Counted from the first letter of the stretch, positions 1 to 8,771 are shown. The stretch: 64,000 nt of DNA from Streptomyces platensis (GCF_008704855.1 NZ_CP023691.1:7998001-8062000); one strand, 5' to 3'. The notes: generated from the sequence alone by a model not told the origin. Numbers and translations are program-made.

Positions 1-75
1 GGCGACGCCCATCGCCATGATGTCGAAGCGCCGCAGACTCCGCTTCAGGTTCGGGACGGGGGCGGGGACGGACAC
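1..75 (-). CDS. Amino-acid permease, N-terminus only
   Basis: A GTG at 75 preceded by AGGAGG (84-89) opens a reading frame that runs off the left edge after 25 codons. The peptide carries LKRSLRRFDIMAMGVA, which resembles the cytoplasmic lead-in and first membrane segment of APC-superfamily amino-acid permeases. Only the first 25 residues are present, so substrate and subfamily cannot be judged. It is divergent from the NCS1-like permease gene at 500. Confidence 0.5.
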   Translation of the reverse strand, partial: MSVPAPVPNLKRSLRRFDIMAMGVA

Positions 76-499
76 GGCGTGGTCCTCCTGATGGCCGGTG
101 CGGTCGCGGTCGGTCCGGTCCGTCGCTGCCCTCCGTGGGCCGGGCCGGCGACGGTCACATCGTGCGGCATCGGCTCCGGCCGCATCGGCAGCGGCACGCC
201 CTGCGACGGACGCATCGGCCGGTCGTCCGGGCCGCCGCCGTCGTCCGTCGAGTCGCGCCCCGGCGGCCGGTGGAGAACCGCGCGGCCGCGTCGTGCGTCC
301 CGCATCACATGGAGATCCCGGGGAGGACGGATCTTGGTCATTGACCTGGTGGCCCGGGTATCCGAGACTCCGTTCAGCCCCCCTCGTCGGCCGCCGCCCC
401 ACCGGTCATCCGGCAGCTCCGCGCTGCCCGCCCGCCGGTTGGCCGTCCCGTCACCCACCAACCCGCGACCCCGCGCGGGCCAGCCACGAGGAGGCCGCC
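76..499. other. Divergent intergenic region between two permease genes
   Basis: About 420 bases between two divergently transcribed transporter genes. No convincing coding frame or RNA was recognised. It should hold both promoters, but no clear -10/-35 pair stands out. Confidence 0.35.
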
Positions 500-1588
500 G
501 TGACCGATCGGCACGGAGCCGCGCAGCCCGGCGCGGTCGAAATCCACACCACCGACGAGGTGCCGGAGCGCGCACGGCACGGGGGTGTCCGTGCGCTGTT
601 CACCCTCGGGTTCGCCACCCATATCGCTCCCTTGGCCCTGGTCACCGGCGCGATGGCGGTGCAGGTGTTCCATCAGCCGCTCTGGTCGGGCATCTTGGCG
701 GTGCTGGTCGGACAGTTGCTGGGCGGGGCGTGCACGGCGTCGCGGTGGGCACCGGGACCGCAGTCCGGCGGGCCGCGTAGGCTCCGGAGCCGGGCCCGGT
801 TCGGCTCGCCGGGCGCACTGCCGAGCGTGGCCGCGGCGGCCGCCGTGTACCTCGCGCTCTTCGCCGTTCACCTCGTGCTCGCCGGGCGGTCGCTGCACGC
901 CCTGGCACCCAACGTGCCGGTCGGCGCGGCCATCCTGCTCGCCGCCGCCGGCTCCGCGCTGCTCTGCCTGATCGGCCGGCGGCTGCTCCACCTCCTCCAC
1001 AAGGCGGCGGCGGTGGCCCTCGGCCTCGGCAGCCTGGCCGGCCTCGCGGTCGTCGTGGCCCGCGGCCTGCCCGCGGACGTCCTCACCCGGGGCGGCTTCA
1101 CCTTCGCCGGCTGGCTCGCGATCGTCGCTCTCAGCGCCCTGTGGCAGGCGGCCCTCGCCCCGTACGTCGCGGACCCCGCGCGCTCGCTGCCCCGGCCCGC
1201 CCGTACCGCCGCCGCCTTCCGGGCGACCTACGGAGGCTCCTGCCTGGGCTCCCTGCTGCCGTTCCTGGCCGGCGCGGTCGTCGCCCCGGCCTGCCCGGGC
1301 CCGGACCCGGTCGCCGGATTCGGCACCGCGGCCGGGGCGTTCGGGCCGGTGCTGCTGGCACTCTTCCTCCTGGTCCTCCTCCACCACAGCGCGCTCAACC
1401 TCTACCGCGCGGTGCATAGGTGCGTCGGGCTGATCGTGACCACGCCGCTGTACTTCCGGTGGGCGCGCTCCCGGCGGCGGTGCGACGGGGCAGCGGTGTT
1501 CAGCGTGCGCGAGCAGGCCGCCCGCATCCTCGACCCGCTCCGGCCGCTGTATCCCGAGGACGTACGAGGCTTCGCGGACACCCGTTAG
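500..1588 (+). CDS. NCS1-type purine/cytosine permease-like protein
   Basis: A 362-residue polytopic membrane protein. Near residues 13-40 it has a charged segment (VEIHTTDEVPERARHGG) followed by a first membrane helix with HIAPLALVTGAM, the layout typical of NCS1 (nucleobase:cation symporter-1) cytosine/purine permeases. Further hydrophobic segments follow. The GTG at 500 is chosen because GAGGAGG (487-493) lies just upstream; longer in-frame extensions have no such site. The protein is shorter than the usual 420-480 residues and the segment between helices 1 and 2 is divergent, so substrate and activity are uncertain. Confidence 0.7.
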   Translation: MTDRHGAAQPGAVEIHTTDEVPERARHGGVRALFTLGFATHIAPLALVTGAMAVQVFHQPLWSGILAVLVGQLLGGACTASRWAPGPQSGGPRRLRSRARFGSPGALPSVAAAAAVYLALFAVHLVLAGRSLHALAPNVPVGAAILLAAAGSALLCLIGRRLLHLLHKAAAVALGLGSLAGLAVVVARGLPADVLTRGGFTFAGWLAIVALSALWQAALAPYVADPARSLPRPARTAAAFRATYGGSCLGSLLPFLAGAVVAPACPGPDPVAGFGTAAGAFGPVLLALFLLVLLHHSALNLYRAVHRCVGLIVTTPLYFRWARSRRRCDGAAVFSVREQAARILDPLRPLYPEDVRGFADTR

Positions 1589-1917
1589 GGCACCCGCTGA
1601 AGGTGCCGCCCGCAGCCCGCTGCGCGACGGAAGAGCCCTGCCCGCCCAGGCCCAGAAATTCTGCGGCTGGCCCGAAATTCCCTTTCCCTGTCCCGGGAGT
1701 GGAAAGGCGCTGCGGCATCGTACGGAACTCGCGGACGATTTACCAACTGCCGCCATATCTCCGGTGCAAGTTCCTTTGCGATGAAGGCTTTTCGGGGTGG
1801 TCACACGGCCGGACTTCCTCCCATTCGCAGAATCCGAAGCGCATTTCCCCGTCAACTCCTCTGCATAAAGGGAGAGTTGGGTGCTGGGCGGGAGGTGCGA
1901 GGGGCTGTGGGGAGTTG
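1589..1917. other. Intergenic region, somewhat AT-richer
   Basis: About 330 bases with noticeably more A/T than the neighbouring genes. It separates the permease gene from the broken CAP-domain gene. No RNA or clear promoter was recognised. It may contain a decayed 5' part of the downstream gene, because that gene's readable N-terminus lacks a convincing signal peptide. Confidence 0.3.
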
Positions 1918-2450
1918 ATGGTGCCGCCGTACGCCGCACGCCGTCCGCTTTCCGTTCCGGCATTCCCCTATGTCCCCCAGGCCCCGGGCAGCGCCACCCC
2001 CGGCGCCACGCCGAGCGACCGGCCCTCCACGCCGGCGCCGAAGGCGACCAAGTCGGGGAACAGCAAGATCGACCGTTACGAGGCGGAAATCAACCGGCTG
2101 GTCAACAAGACACGGGTCGAGCACGGCTGTGCGCCCCTGCACCGCGACCCCCGCCTGGACAGGCCGCCCGGCTGCACAGCCAGGACATGGCCGCCCACAG
2201 CCACTACTCGCACACCTCCACCGACGGCAAGGGCCCGAAGGAGCGGGTGGAGGCGCAGGGGTACGGCGATGCCTCGGCGGAGAACATCGACGCCTGGCCG
2301 ACGACCCCCCAGGGCGCGTTCGACGCCTGGATGCACAGCCCCGGCCACCGGGCCAACCTCCTCGGCTGCCACTCCAAGGCCACCGGCATAGGTGTCGCCC
2401 TGGGCGGCAAGCACCGGGCCTACTGGACCCAGGACTTCGGCTACAAGTAG
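1918..2450 (+). pseudogene. CAP/SCP-domain (YkwD-like) protein, frameshifted
   Basis: Two overlapping frames together encode one CAP-superfamily domain. The first starts at ATG 1918 (GGAG just before) and reads a Pro/Ala/Thr-rich linker, then IDRYEAEINRLVNKTRVEHG and the start of the domain up to about 2162. The rest (AARLHSQDMAAHSHYSH, then HSPGHRANLLG and the C-terminus) is in another frame ending at 2450. One extra G after CTGGACAGG would restore LDRAARLHSQDMA, so a one-base deletion near 2162 explains the break. Intact relatives are secreted; the visible N-terminus has no convincing signal peptide, so more may be lost. A base-call error is the alternative. Confidence 0.75.
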
Positions 2451-2466
2451 AGCCGGGCCGTGGGAG

Positions 2467-2509
2467 CCGCCTGCCCGGATGCCCCGCGGCGGAGCATCCG
2501 GGCAGGCGG
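2467..2509. terminator. Strong hairpin terminator after the CAP-domain gene
   Basis: Perfect 16-bp stem, CCGCCTGCCCGGATGC (2467-2482) with its complement (2494-2509), around an 11-base loop and just past the stop codon at 2450. No long T-run follows, which is normal for Streptomyces terminators. Confidence 0.75.
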
Positions 2510-2544
2510 ACCCGGGCTCTCCGCCGCCCTCGCCGCTTGCCGCT

Positions 2545-2564
2545 GCTAGCGGATGCGCGCTAGC
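2545..2564. promoter_or_regulatory. Candidate operator/promoter of the RHH-toxin pair
   Basis: Two GCTAGC hexamers (2545-2550 and 2559-2564), each self-complementary, form a 20-bp symmetric element eight bases upstream of the RHH gene. A TAGCTT at 2561-2566 is a plausible -10 that would place the transcript start at or near the GTG at 2573, so the mRNA may be leaderless. Autorepression by the RHH protein is inferred from how such antitoxins usually behave. Confidence 0.45.
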
Positions 2565-2572
2565 TTTGAGGA

Positions 2573-2845
2573 GTGGCGAAGACGCAGCTGAACGTCAGGG
2601 TGGACGAAGCCACTGCTGAAGCGGCGCGAGAGCGCGCTACGCAGCGGGGAGTGAGCATGAACCGCTATATCGAGGAGCTCGTCCTCAAGGACGCCGGCGA
2701 GGTCGGCCAGACCTTCGTCGAGGCCGCCTCCGACTTCATGAAGCAGTACGAGCGCGTCTTCGCCGAGGAATTCGGCCGGCAAGAAGGCAGTCCCCCTGCC
2801 ACCCCGGGCACCACCGACCACGAAGGACTGCCGGGCACCACGTGA
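2573..2845 (+). CDS. Ribbon-helix-helix (CopG/Arc-type) antitoxin
   Basis: A 90-residue protein. Residues 3-40 (TQLNVRVDEATAEAARERA, then GVSMNRYIEELV) give the beta-strand plus two-helix pattern of RHH DNA-binding proteins, expected to dimerise on a short palindrome. The C-terminal half, after about residue 45, would bind the partner toxin. The GTG at 2573 overlaps the only GAGGAG, so either translation is leaderless or the ATG at 2657 is used; the fold needs the longer form. The stop overlaps the next gene by four bases (GTGA), indicating translational coupling in a two-gene module. Confidence 0.75.
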   Translation: MAKTQLNVRVDEATAEAARERATQRGVSMNRYIEELVLKDAGEVGQTFVEAASDFMKQYERVFAEEFGRQEGSPPATPGTTDHEGLPGTT

Positions 2846-3213
2846 CACTGCGCATCGACCTCGCCTGGCTCCTTCTGATCGCCGAACAGCACACCCCCGG
2901 AGACCCCCAGGTCACCGACTGGGGCTCCCTGGTGGCCGCCGTCAGCCGCCATGAAGCCGAGATATTCGGTGTGCCCGTCTACACCGAACCCCAGGACCGC
3001 GCCGCAGCGCTGCTCCAACTCCTGCTCCAGGTACCGGCGTTGGAGGAGGCGAATGCGATGTTCGCGACCGCCGTCGCCTATGGCTACCTCGTCGCCAGCG
3101 GTCTGAAGATCGCCACCTCCCCCGAACAGGTCCGCGACCTCGCCCGCCTCGTCAAGGACGGTACGGCCGACGTCGGGGCCATCGCGGACGAGCTGCGCAC
3201 CTGGACGGTCTGA
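2842..3213 (+). CDS. Degenerate Fic/Doc-like toxin component
   Basis: A 123-residue protein whose GTG start overlaps the RHH gene stop. It matches the small Streptomyces proteins usually annotated as the toxin of a Fic/Doc-type system. The stretch LEEANAMFATAVAYGYLVASG lies where Fic proteins carry HPFxxGNKRT followed by a helix; here the catalytic His and the GN...R residues are absent. AMP- or phosphate-transfer activity by the canonical mechanism is therefore doubtful. It may act by binding, or be an inactive relative. Assignment rests on length, partner gene and the helix pattern. Confidence 0.6.
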   Translation: MTLRIDLAWLLLIAEQHTPGDPQVTDWGSLVAAVSRHEAEIFGVPVYTEPQDRAAALLQLLLQVPALEEANAMFATAVAYGYLVASGLKIATSPEQVRDLARLVKDGTADVGAIADELRTWTV

Positions 3214-3234
3214 GCCGCCCGCGCGCGGGCCGCT

Positions 3235-3906
3235 TCAGTCGGCCGGCCGCCGGGCCGTGCCCAGCACCGCCGGTGAGGTCGGCAGCGTCGGCCCGCGCTC
3301 CGGCACCCGCAGCCGGCGCACCCGCAACACCTCGAACCCGGCCGTGCGGATCTCGCCCAACGGGTCCCGGCCGGTGTGACAGCCGCCCATCAGCAGCGGC
3401 CAGACCGTCCGGTCCAGCGACCACTGCACCGCCGCCAGCCCCCGCCCCGCGGCCCGCCCGTGCTCGAAGAACCGCAGCTCACCGCCCGGCCGCAGCACCC
3501 GCCGCAGCTCCAGCAGCGCCCGCTGCACCTCACGCACCGAACACAGCACCAGCGACGCCACCGCGGTGTCGAACGCTTCGCTCTTGACCGGCAGCGCCTC
3601 CGCCACCCCCGGCACCAGATCCACCGGCACCTCCGCATGCGCCGCCGCCGACCGGGCCACCTCCCGCAGGGTGGGCTCCGGCTCGATGGCCACCACCTCC
3701 GAGACGGTCCCCGGATAGTGCGCGAAGTTCAGCCCGGTGCCCGCACCGACCTCGATGACCCGGCCGGTGGTGCCCGTCAGCAGCTCCTTCCGGAGCGCGG
3801 CCACCCCCGCCCGCGCATCCGCGGCCGGACCGCAGCAGCTCGCATAGAAACGGGCGAACACCGGGTGGTGCACCGTGCCCTGCGGAACTCTTCTGCGCTG
3901 CCACAT
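3235..3906 (-). CDS. Class I SAM-dependent methyltransferase
   Basis: A 223-residue single-domain methyltransferase. Motif I is VIEVGAGTGLNF (about residues 50-61), the acidic end of strand 2 is in VVAIEPEP, and post-I features follow (FDTAVASLVLCSV, then LRRVLRPGGELRFFEHG). This pattern fits the UbiE/METTL7-like small-molecule group. The substrate is not evident. The gene stands alone, converging with the RHH/Fic pair upstream in the window and lying beyond the end of bioD. Confidence 0.8.
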   Translation of the reverse strand: MWQRRRVPQGTVHHPVFARFYASCCGPAADARAGVAALRKELLTGTTGRVIEVGAGTGLNFAHYPGTVSEVVAIEPEPTLREVARSAAAHAEVPVDLVPGVAEALPVKSEAFDTAVASLVLCSVREVQRALLELRRVLRPGGELRFFEHGRAAGRGLAAVQWSLDRTVWPLLMGGCHTGRDPLGEIRTAGFEVLRVRRLRVPERGPTLPTSPAVLGTARRPAD

Positions 3907-4102
3907 GACGGACCCCTTCGCCGACGCTGCCCGCTCCTGGAGTCAGTTTCCCCACCGGGCGGGCAAGGAGTCACCGGCAGCCACCCCGTCAGCGGCCCGG
4001 ACATCCGTACGAGGCGGGGGGCCGCTCTCGCACCGAGGGCAGGTCCCGTCCTCGCTCACCACGCGCCGTCCGTGCGGCGGTGTGCCCGCGGCCGCCCCGC
4101 CG

Positions 4103-4804
4103 TCACGCGGGGATACGGAACGCGCCCGATCCGCCGAGCGCCGGCGCCAGCCAGTCCGGGGCCGCGGTGCGGAAGGCGTGGGGCGCGAGCCCGGCGGAAC
4201 CCTCCGGGACCAGGCCGAGGAGCGGAGCGCCCGCGGCGTCCGGGAGGTCCGCCAGATTGCAGCGGGACGCGAGGTCGGGCTCGGCCGGCCAGCTGCCGAT
4301 GACGACGCCCGGGGAGTCGAGGCCATACGAGCGCAGGGCCAGCGCGGTCAGCGCGGTGGTGTTGAGGGTGCCCAGGCCCGCCTGGGCGACCACCAGTACG
4401 GGGGCCCCGGCCAGCCGCGCGGCGTCGGCGAGCGTATGGCCGTCCGCGTCGAAGCGGACCAGCAGCCCGCCCGCGCCCTCGACCAGCACCAAGTCGTGCG
4501 AGGCGGCCAGTTTGGCGGTGGCCTCGGCGATGTCCTGCGGACCGACCGGCGGCAGACCGGCCCGCAGCGCGGCCGTCGCGGGCGCCAACGGCTCCGGGTA
4601 GCGGGCGAGTTCGACGCCGGTGACCGGGCCGGCCAGTCGTTCGACCTCCGCCACATCACCCGGCTCATGCGCTGTGACGCCGGTCTGGGCCGGCTTGAGC
4701 ACGGCCACCGAACGGCCCCGGGCGAGCGCCGCCGCGGCGATCGCGGCCGTGGTCACGGTCTTGCCGATCTCCGTGCCCGTGCCTGTCACGAACAGCACCG
4801 ACAT
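4103..4804 (-). CDS. bioD: Dethiobiotin synthetase
   Basis: A 233-residue ATP-dependent carboxylase that closes the ureido ring of dethiobiotin from 7,8-diaminopelargonic acid and CO2. The P-loop TGTGTEIGKT lies at residues 7-16, followed by VLKPAQTG with the conserved substrate lysine, and VEGAGGLLV around residue 110. It is the last gene of the leftward bioB-bioA-bioD set, separated from bioA by 123 bases that contain a small hairpin. Confidence 0.93.
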   Translation of the reverse strand: MSVLFVTGTGTEIGKTVTTAAIAAAALARGRSVAVLKPAQTGVTAHEPGDVAEVERLAGPVTGVELARYPEPLAPATAALRAGLPPVGPQDIAEATAKLAASHDLVLVEGAGGLLVRFDADGHTLADAARLAGAPVLVVAQAGLGTLNTTALTALALRSYGLDSPGVVIGSWPAEPDLASRCNLADLPDAAGAPLLGLVPEGSAGLAPHAFRTAAPDWLAPALGGSGAFRIPA

Positions 4805-4866
4805 GGTTGTGCCTCCGACTCTGCGCGGCCGATACCGCGCGCTATGACTGGGAATGTTGCGGTGTG

Positions 4867-4887
4867 CCCGGTGCGCACGGCACCGGG
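4867..4887. terminator. Hairpin in the bioA-bioD gap
   Basis: CCCGGTGC (4867-4874) pairs with GCACCGGG (4880-4887) around a five-base loop. It lies between the bioA stop and the bioD start and could attenuate read-through or mark an RNA processing site. No U-run follows in either direction. Confidence 0.35.
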
Positions 4888-4927
4888 GGCGGCGGGGCGC
4901 GGAGACCCGGCCACGCCGCCCGTGCGG

Positions 4928-6232
4928 TCAGCCCTCGCGCGCCGCCGCGCACACCGCGGCGCAGATGCGCGCCACATCGCCGTCGCCGGTGATGTACGGC
5001 GGCATGGTGTAGATCAGATCCCGGAACGGGCGCAGCCATACGCCCTCCCGGACCGCCGCCCGGGTCGCGGCCGCCATGTCCACCTCGTGGTCGAGCTGGA
5101 CGACACCGATCGCGCCGAGCACCCGTACGTCACGCACCCCGGCGATGCCCCGGGCCGGGGCCAGACCGTCCCGCAGCCCGGCCTCGATCCGCTTGACCTC
5201 CTGCGCCCAGTCCTGGGACAGCAGCAGCTCGATCGAGGCATCGGCGACGGCCGCGGCCAGCGGATTGCCCATGAAGGTGGGACCGTGCGCCAGCACCGGC
5301 AGTGCGCCGCGGGAGATCCCGTCCGCCACCGCCGCCGTGCACAACGTCGCCGCCAGGGTGAGATATCCGCCGGTCAGCGCCTTGCCCAGGCACATCACAT
5401 CGGGTGCGACGCCCGCGTGTTCAGCGGCGAAGAGGGCGCCCGTACGGCCGAAGCCGGTGGCGATCTCGTCGAAGACGAGCAGCACGCCATGGGCGTCGCA
5501 GGCCTCCCGCAGCACCCGCAGATAGCCGGGGGAGTGGAACGACATCCCGCCCGCCCCCTGCACCACGGGCTCCACGATCACCGCCGCCAGCTCATCGGCG
5601 TGCCGGGCGATCAGCTCGCGCAGCTGCGCGGCATACGCCTCGTCCGGTGCCGCGTCGAAGCCGGCCGGCGGGGCGTCCGCGAAGATCTGCCGCGGCAGCA
5701 CCCCCTGCCACAGCTCATGCATCCCGCCGTCCGGATCGCACACCGACATCGGCTGCCAGGTGTCGCCGTGATAGCCGCCGCGCCAGGTCAGCAGCCGCTG
5801 TTTGCGGGGCTTTCCGAGCGAGCGCCAATACTGAAGGCACATCTTGACGGCGACCTCGACGGACACCGAACCGGAGTCGGCGAGGAAGACATGCTCCAGC
5901 GGCTCCGGGGTGATGTCGACCAGCCGCTTCGCCAGCCGGACGGCCGGCTCATGGGTCAGCCCGCCGAACATCACATGGCTCATCCGACCCAACTGGCCCT
6001 GCGCGGCGTCATTGAGGACCGGGTGGTTGTAGCCGTGCACCGCCGACCACCAGGACGACATGCCGTCCACCAACTCGTCCCGGCCCTCGGCCGGTTCGGC
6101 CAGCCGGAGCCGGACCCCGGACGCGGACTCCACCAGCAGCGGTGCGGTCCGGCCGGGCATCGGCCCGTACGGATGCCACACATGCTGCCGGTCGAGCGCG
6201 AGCAGTTCGCCGGGGGTGAGCGGCTCAGGCAT
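4928..6232 (-). CDS. bioA: Adenosylmethionine-8-amino-7-oxononanoate aminotransferase
   Basis: A 434-residue class III PLP aminotransferase that makes 7,8-diaminopelargonate with SAM as amino donor. The N-terminus has the family signature QHVWHPYGPM. The PLP lysine is in MCLGKALTGGYL (about residue 270), and VFDEIATGFGRTG supplies the PLP-contacting Asp. The ATG at 6232 overlaps the bioB stop by eight bases, so the two are translationally coupled. Longer in-frame extensions upstream read into bioB sequence and were rejected. Confidence 0.95.
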   Translation of the reverse strand: MPEPLTPGELLALDRQHVWHPYGPMPGRTAPLLVESASGVRLRLAEPAEGRDELVDGMSSWWSAVHGYNHPVLNDAAQGQLGRMSHVMFGGLTHEPAVRLAKRLVDITPEPLEHVFLADSGSVSVEVAVKMCLQYWRSLGKPRKQRLLTWRGGYHGDTWQPMSVCDPDGGMHELWQGVLPRQIFADAPPAGFDAAPDEAYAAQLRELIARHADELAAVIVEPVVQGAGGMSFHSPGYLRVLREACDAHGVLLVFDEIATGFGRTGALFAAEHAGVAPDVMCLGKALTGGYLTLAATLCTAAVADGISRGALPVLAHGPTFMGNPLAAAVADASIELLLSQDWAQEVKRIEAGLRDGLAPARGIAGVRDVRVLGAIGVVQLDHEVDMAAATRAAVREGVWLRPFRDLIYTMPPYITGDGDVARICAAVCAAAREG

Positions 6233-7388
6233 TGGGCGGCAGGTCGGTACCGGCACCGCGGCGGCGCACCGAGACCAGATCACGGCGGGTGTCGTCGGAC
6301 GGTGCCGCGACGGTGGCGGCGAGTTCCTCGGCGTCGCCGTCCGCGCCGTCCGCGTCGTCGGCCGCCGCCCCGCCGCAGGCCGGCCGTCGGTGCTCGGGCA
6401 GCGTCGTGGTGTCCGTGCCCTCGACCTCGAACCCGGCGTCCGCGATCATCGCGAGGTCGTCCTTGCCGGCCTGGCCCTCACTGGTCAGATAGTCGCCGAG
6501 GAAGATGGAGTTGACCAGGTGCAGGGCGAGCGGCTGGAGACTGCGCAGATGGACCTCGCGGCCGCCGGCCAGCCGTACCTCGATGTCCGGGCAGACGAAC
6601 CGCACCATCGCCAGGATGCGCAGCGCGCGCTGCGGCGTGAGGTTCCACTCCTTGGCGAGCGGGGTGCCCTCGAACGGGATCAGGAAGTTGACCGGGACCG
6701 AGTCCGGGTCCAGTTCGCGCAGTGCGAAGACCACATCGACGAGGTCGGCGTCGCTCTCCCCCATACCGGCGATCAGGCCGGAGCAGGCGGACATCCCGGC
6801 CGCCTGGGCCTGCTGGACGGTGGACACCCGGTCCGAGAAGTCGTGCGTGGTGCAGATGTCGCCGTAGGTGGCTTCCGAGGTGTTCAGGTTGTGGTTGTAC
6901 GCATCGGCGCCCGCCTCGCGCAGCCGGCCGGCCTGGCCGTCGGAGAGCAGACCCAGGCAGGCGCAGACCTCCACGCCCTCGTTCTGCTCCTTGATGGCGG
7001 AGATGGTCTCCGAGACGCGGTCCACGTCCTTGTCCGTGGGGCCGCGGCCACTGGCCACCAGGCAGACGCGCTTGGCGCCGCCGGCCACACCGGCGGCCGC
7101 CGCCTTGGACGCGTCATCCGGCTTGAGCCAGGTGTACTTGAGGATCTCGGCCTTCGAACCCAGCCGCTGGGAGCAGTACGAGCAGTCCTCGGGGCACAGG
7201 CCCGACTTGAGGTTGACGAGATAGTTGAGTTTGACCCGCCGCCCGAACCACTGGCGGCGCACCTTTCCGGCCGCGGCCACGACATCGAGCAGTTCGTCAT
7301 CCGAGGTCGCCAGCACGGCAAGCGCCTCTTCGCGGGTCGGCAACTCGCGCCGCAGTCCCTTGTCCACCAGTGTGTTCAGCAGCTCCAT
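6225..7388 (-). CDS. bioB: Biotin synthase (radical SAM)
   Basis: A 387-residue radical-SAM enzyme that inserts sulfur into dethiobiotin. CPEDCSYCSQ (about residues 64-73) supplies the CxxxCxxC cluster ligands, and conserved YNHNLNTSE and later Cys/Arg segments needed for the auxiliary cluster are present. The C-terminal 50 or so residues, rich in Ala/Asp, extend beyond the enteric enzyme and look like an actinobacterial tail. The start at 7388 (MELLNTLVDKGL) agrees with the family. First gene of the leftward operon. Confidence 0.95.
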   Translation of the reverse strand: MELLNTLVDKGLRRELPTREEALAVLATSDDELLDVVAAAGKVRRQWFGRRVKLNYLVNLKSGLCPEDCSYCSQRLGSKAEILKYTWLKPDDASKAAAAGVAGGAKRVCLVASGRGPTDKDVDRVSETISAIKEQNEGVEVCACLGLLSDGQAGRLREAGADAYNHNLNTSEATYGDICTTHDFSDRVSTVQQAQAAGMSACSGLIAGMGESDADLVDVVFALRELDPDSVPVNFLIPFEGTPLAKEWNLTPQRALRILAMVRFVCPDIEVRLAGGREVHLRSLQPLALHLVNSIFLGDYLTSEGQAGKDDLAMIADAGFEVEGTDTTTLPEHRRPACGGAAADDADGADGDAEELAATVAAPSDDTRRDLVSVRRRGAGTDLPPNA

Positions 7389-7544
7389 GGCGTTGATCCT
7401 GGCGTACGCCACCGCCTCCGGCCAAGGAGGATCTCCACAACGAGCTCCGATCGAGGTGTGTGTATCACCACACTGTGGGCGTGCGGAACGACCGCTAACG
7501 TCTATAGACAGCCGACAATCGAGGCCGACAGACGAAGGACGCCG
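7389..7544. promoter_or_regulatory. Shared bioB/bioF control region with a palindrome
   Basis: 156 bases between divergent bioB and bioF. It contains the perfect 10-bp palindrome GTCTATAGAC (7500-7509). Because TATAGA reads as a -10-like hexamer on both strands, it may be both promoter and operator. A second, looser inverted repeat GTGTG...CACAC lies about 40 bases to the left. A single repressor could control both transcripts; which one is not shown by the sequence. Confidence 0.45.
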
Positions 7545-8771
7545 ATGCCGCAGGACTCCGCCCCGTCGCTGCTCCACGACACCGCGCCGGCGACCCCCGG
7601 CGAGCCCCCCGCCGCGGCCTCCCGGCCGGTGTATGACGCGGCGTTCGACTGGATCGACACGGCCCGCGCCGCACGCCATCGTGCCGGTCTGGTCCGCACG
7701 CTGCGCGCCCGCCCCGCCGACTCCCCGCTGCTCGATCTGGCCAGTAACGACTATCTCGGACTCGCCCGGCACCCCGAGGTCACCCGCGGTGCGGCCGCCG
7801 CCGCGCACCGCTGGGGCGCCGGCGCCACCGGCTCCCGGCTGGTCACCGGCAGCACCGAGCTGCACGCCCGGCTGGAGGCGGAACTCGCCGCGTTCTGCGG
7901 CTTCGAGGCCGCTTTGGTGCTGTCGTCCGGTTATGCCGCGAACCTCGCCGCCGTCACCGCGCTCACCGCCCCCGGCACCCTGGTCGTCTCCGACGCGGGC
8001 AACCACGCCTCCCTCATCGACGGCTGCCGGCTCTCCCGGGCCCGTACCGAAGTGACCCCGCACGCCGACCCCGAGGCCGTGCGCACGGCGCTGACCGGCC
8101 ACGACGGCCGGGCGCTCACCGTGACCGACGCGGTCTTCTCGGTCGACGGCGACGCCGCGCCGCTCCCCGCGCTCGCCGAGGTCGGCCGGTCCGCGGGCGC
8201 CGCGCTGCTCGTCGACGACGCGCACGGTCTGGGCGTCCTGGGCGACGGGGGCCGCGGTGCGCTGTGGGCCGCCGGGCTCGCCGGTGACGGCGATGTGGTG
8301 ACCACCGTGACGCTCTCCAAGTCCCTCGGCTCCCAGGGCGGTGCGGTGCTCGGCCCGGCCCGGGTCATCGAGCACCTGGTCAACACCGCCCGGTCGTTCA
8401 TCTTCGACACCGGACTCGCCCCGGCGGCGGCCGGCGGCGCCCTGACCGCACTGCGGCTGCTGCGCCGCGAACCGCAGCGCGCCGCCCGGGCCCGCCAGGT
8501 CGCCCGGGAGCTGTACGACCGGCTCACCGCGGCGGGGCTGGCCGCGGTCCGGCCGGATGCCGCGGTGGTCTCGGTCCGCGCCCCCTCGCCGGAAGCGGCG
8601 GTCCGCTGGGCCGCCGACTGCCGTGCGGCCGGACTCGCGGTCGGCTGCTTCCGGCCGCCGTCCGTGCCCGACGGGATCTCCCGGCTGCGGCTCACCGCCC
8701 GCGCGGATCTGACGGACGCCCAGCTCGACACGGCGGTCGGCACGATCGTGGCCACGGCGCCGACGGCCTGA
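7545..8771 (+). CDS. bioF: 8-Amino-7-oxononanoate synthase
   Basis: A 408-residue PLP enzyme of the alpha-oxoamine synthase family that condenses pimeloyl-thioester with alanine, the first step of the biotin ring pathway. It has LASNDYLGL near residue 65, LVDDAHGLGVLG with the PLP-ring Asp and His, and the PLP lysine in TLSKSLGSQGG. The first 40 or so residues are a Pro/Ala-rich extension before the conserved FDWID. Transcribed divergently from bioB. Confidence 0.95.
   Translation: MPQDSAPSLLHDTAPATPGEPPAAASRPVYDAAFDWIDTARAARHRAGLVRTLRARPADSPLLDLASNDYLGLARHPEVTRGAAAAAHRWGAGATGSRLVTGSTELHARLEAELAAFCGFEAALVLSSGYAANLAAVTALTAPGTLVVSDAGNHASLIDGCRLSRARTEVTPHADPEAVRTALTGHDGRALTVTDAVFSVDGDAAPLPALAEVGRSAGAALLVDDAHGLGVLGDGGRGALWAAGLAGDGDVVTTVTLSKSLGSQGGAVLGPARVIEHLVNTARSFIFDTGLAPAAAGGALTALRLLRREPQRAARARQVARELYDRLTAAGLAAVRPDAAVVSVRAPSPEAAVRWAADCRAAGLAVGCFRPPSVPDGISRLRLTARADLTDAQLDTAVGTIVATAPTA

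Noticed and set aside
374..1963. Very long open frame on the minus strand opposite the NCS1 permease
   Set aside because: Arg/Gly/Pro-rich composition without any domain; it is the antisense shadow of a high-GC gene.
3875..6514. Long plus-strand frame across bioD and bioA
   Set aside because: Codon positions mirror the real minus-strand bio genes, and the translation is low-complexity His/Arg/Gly sequence.
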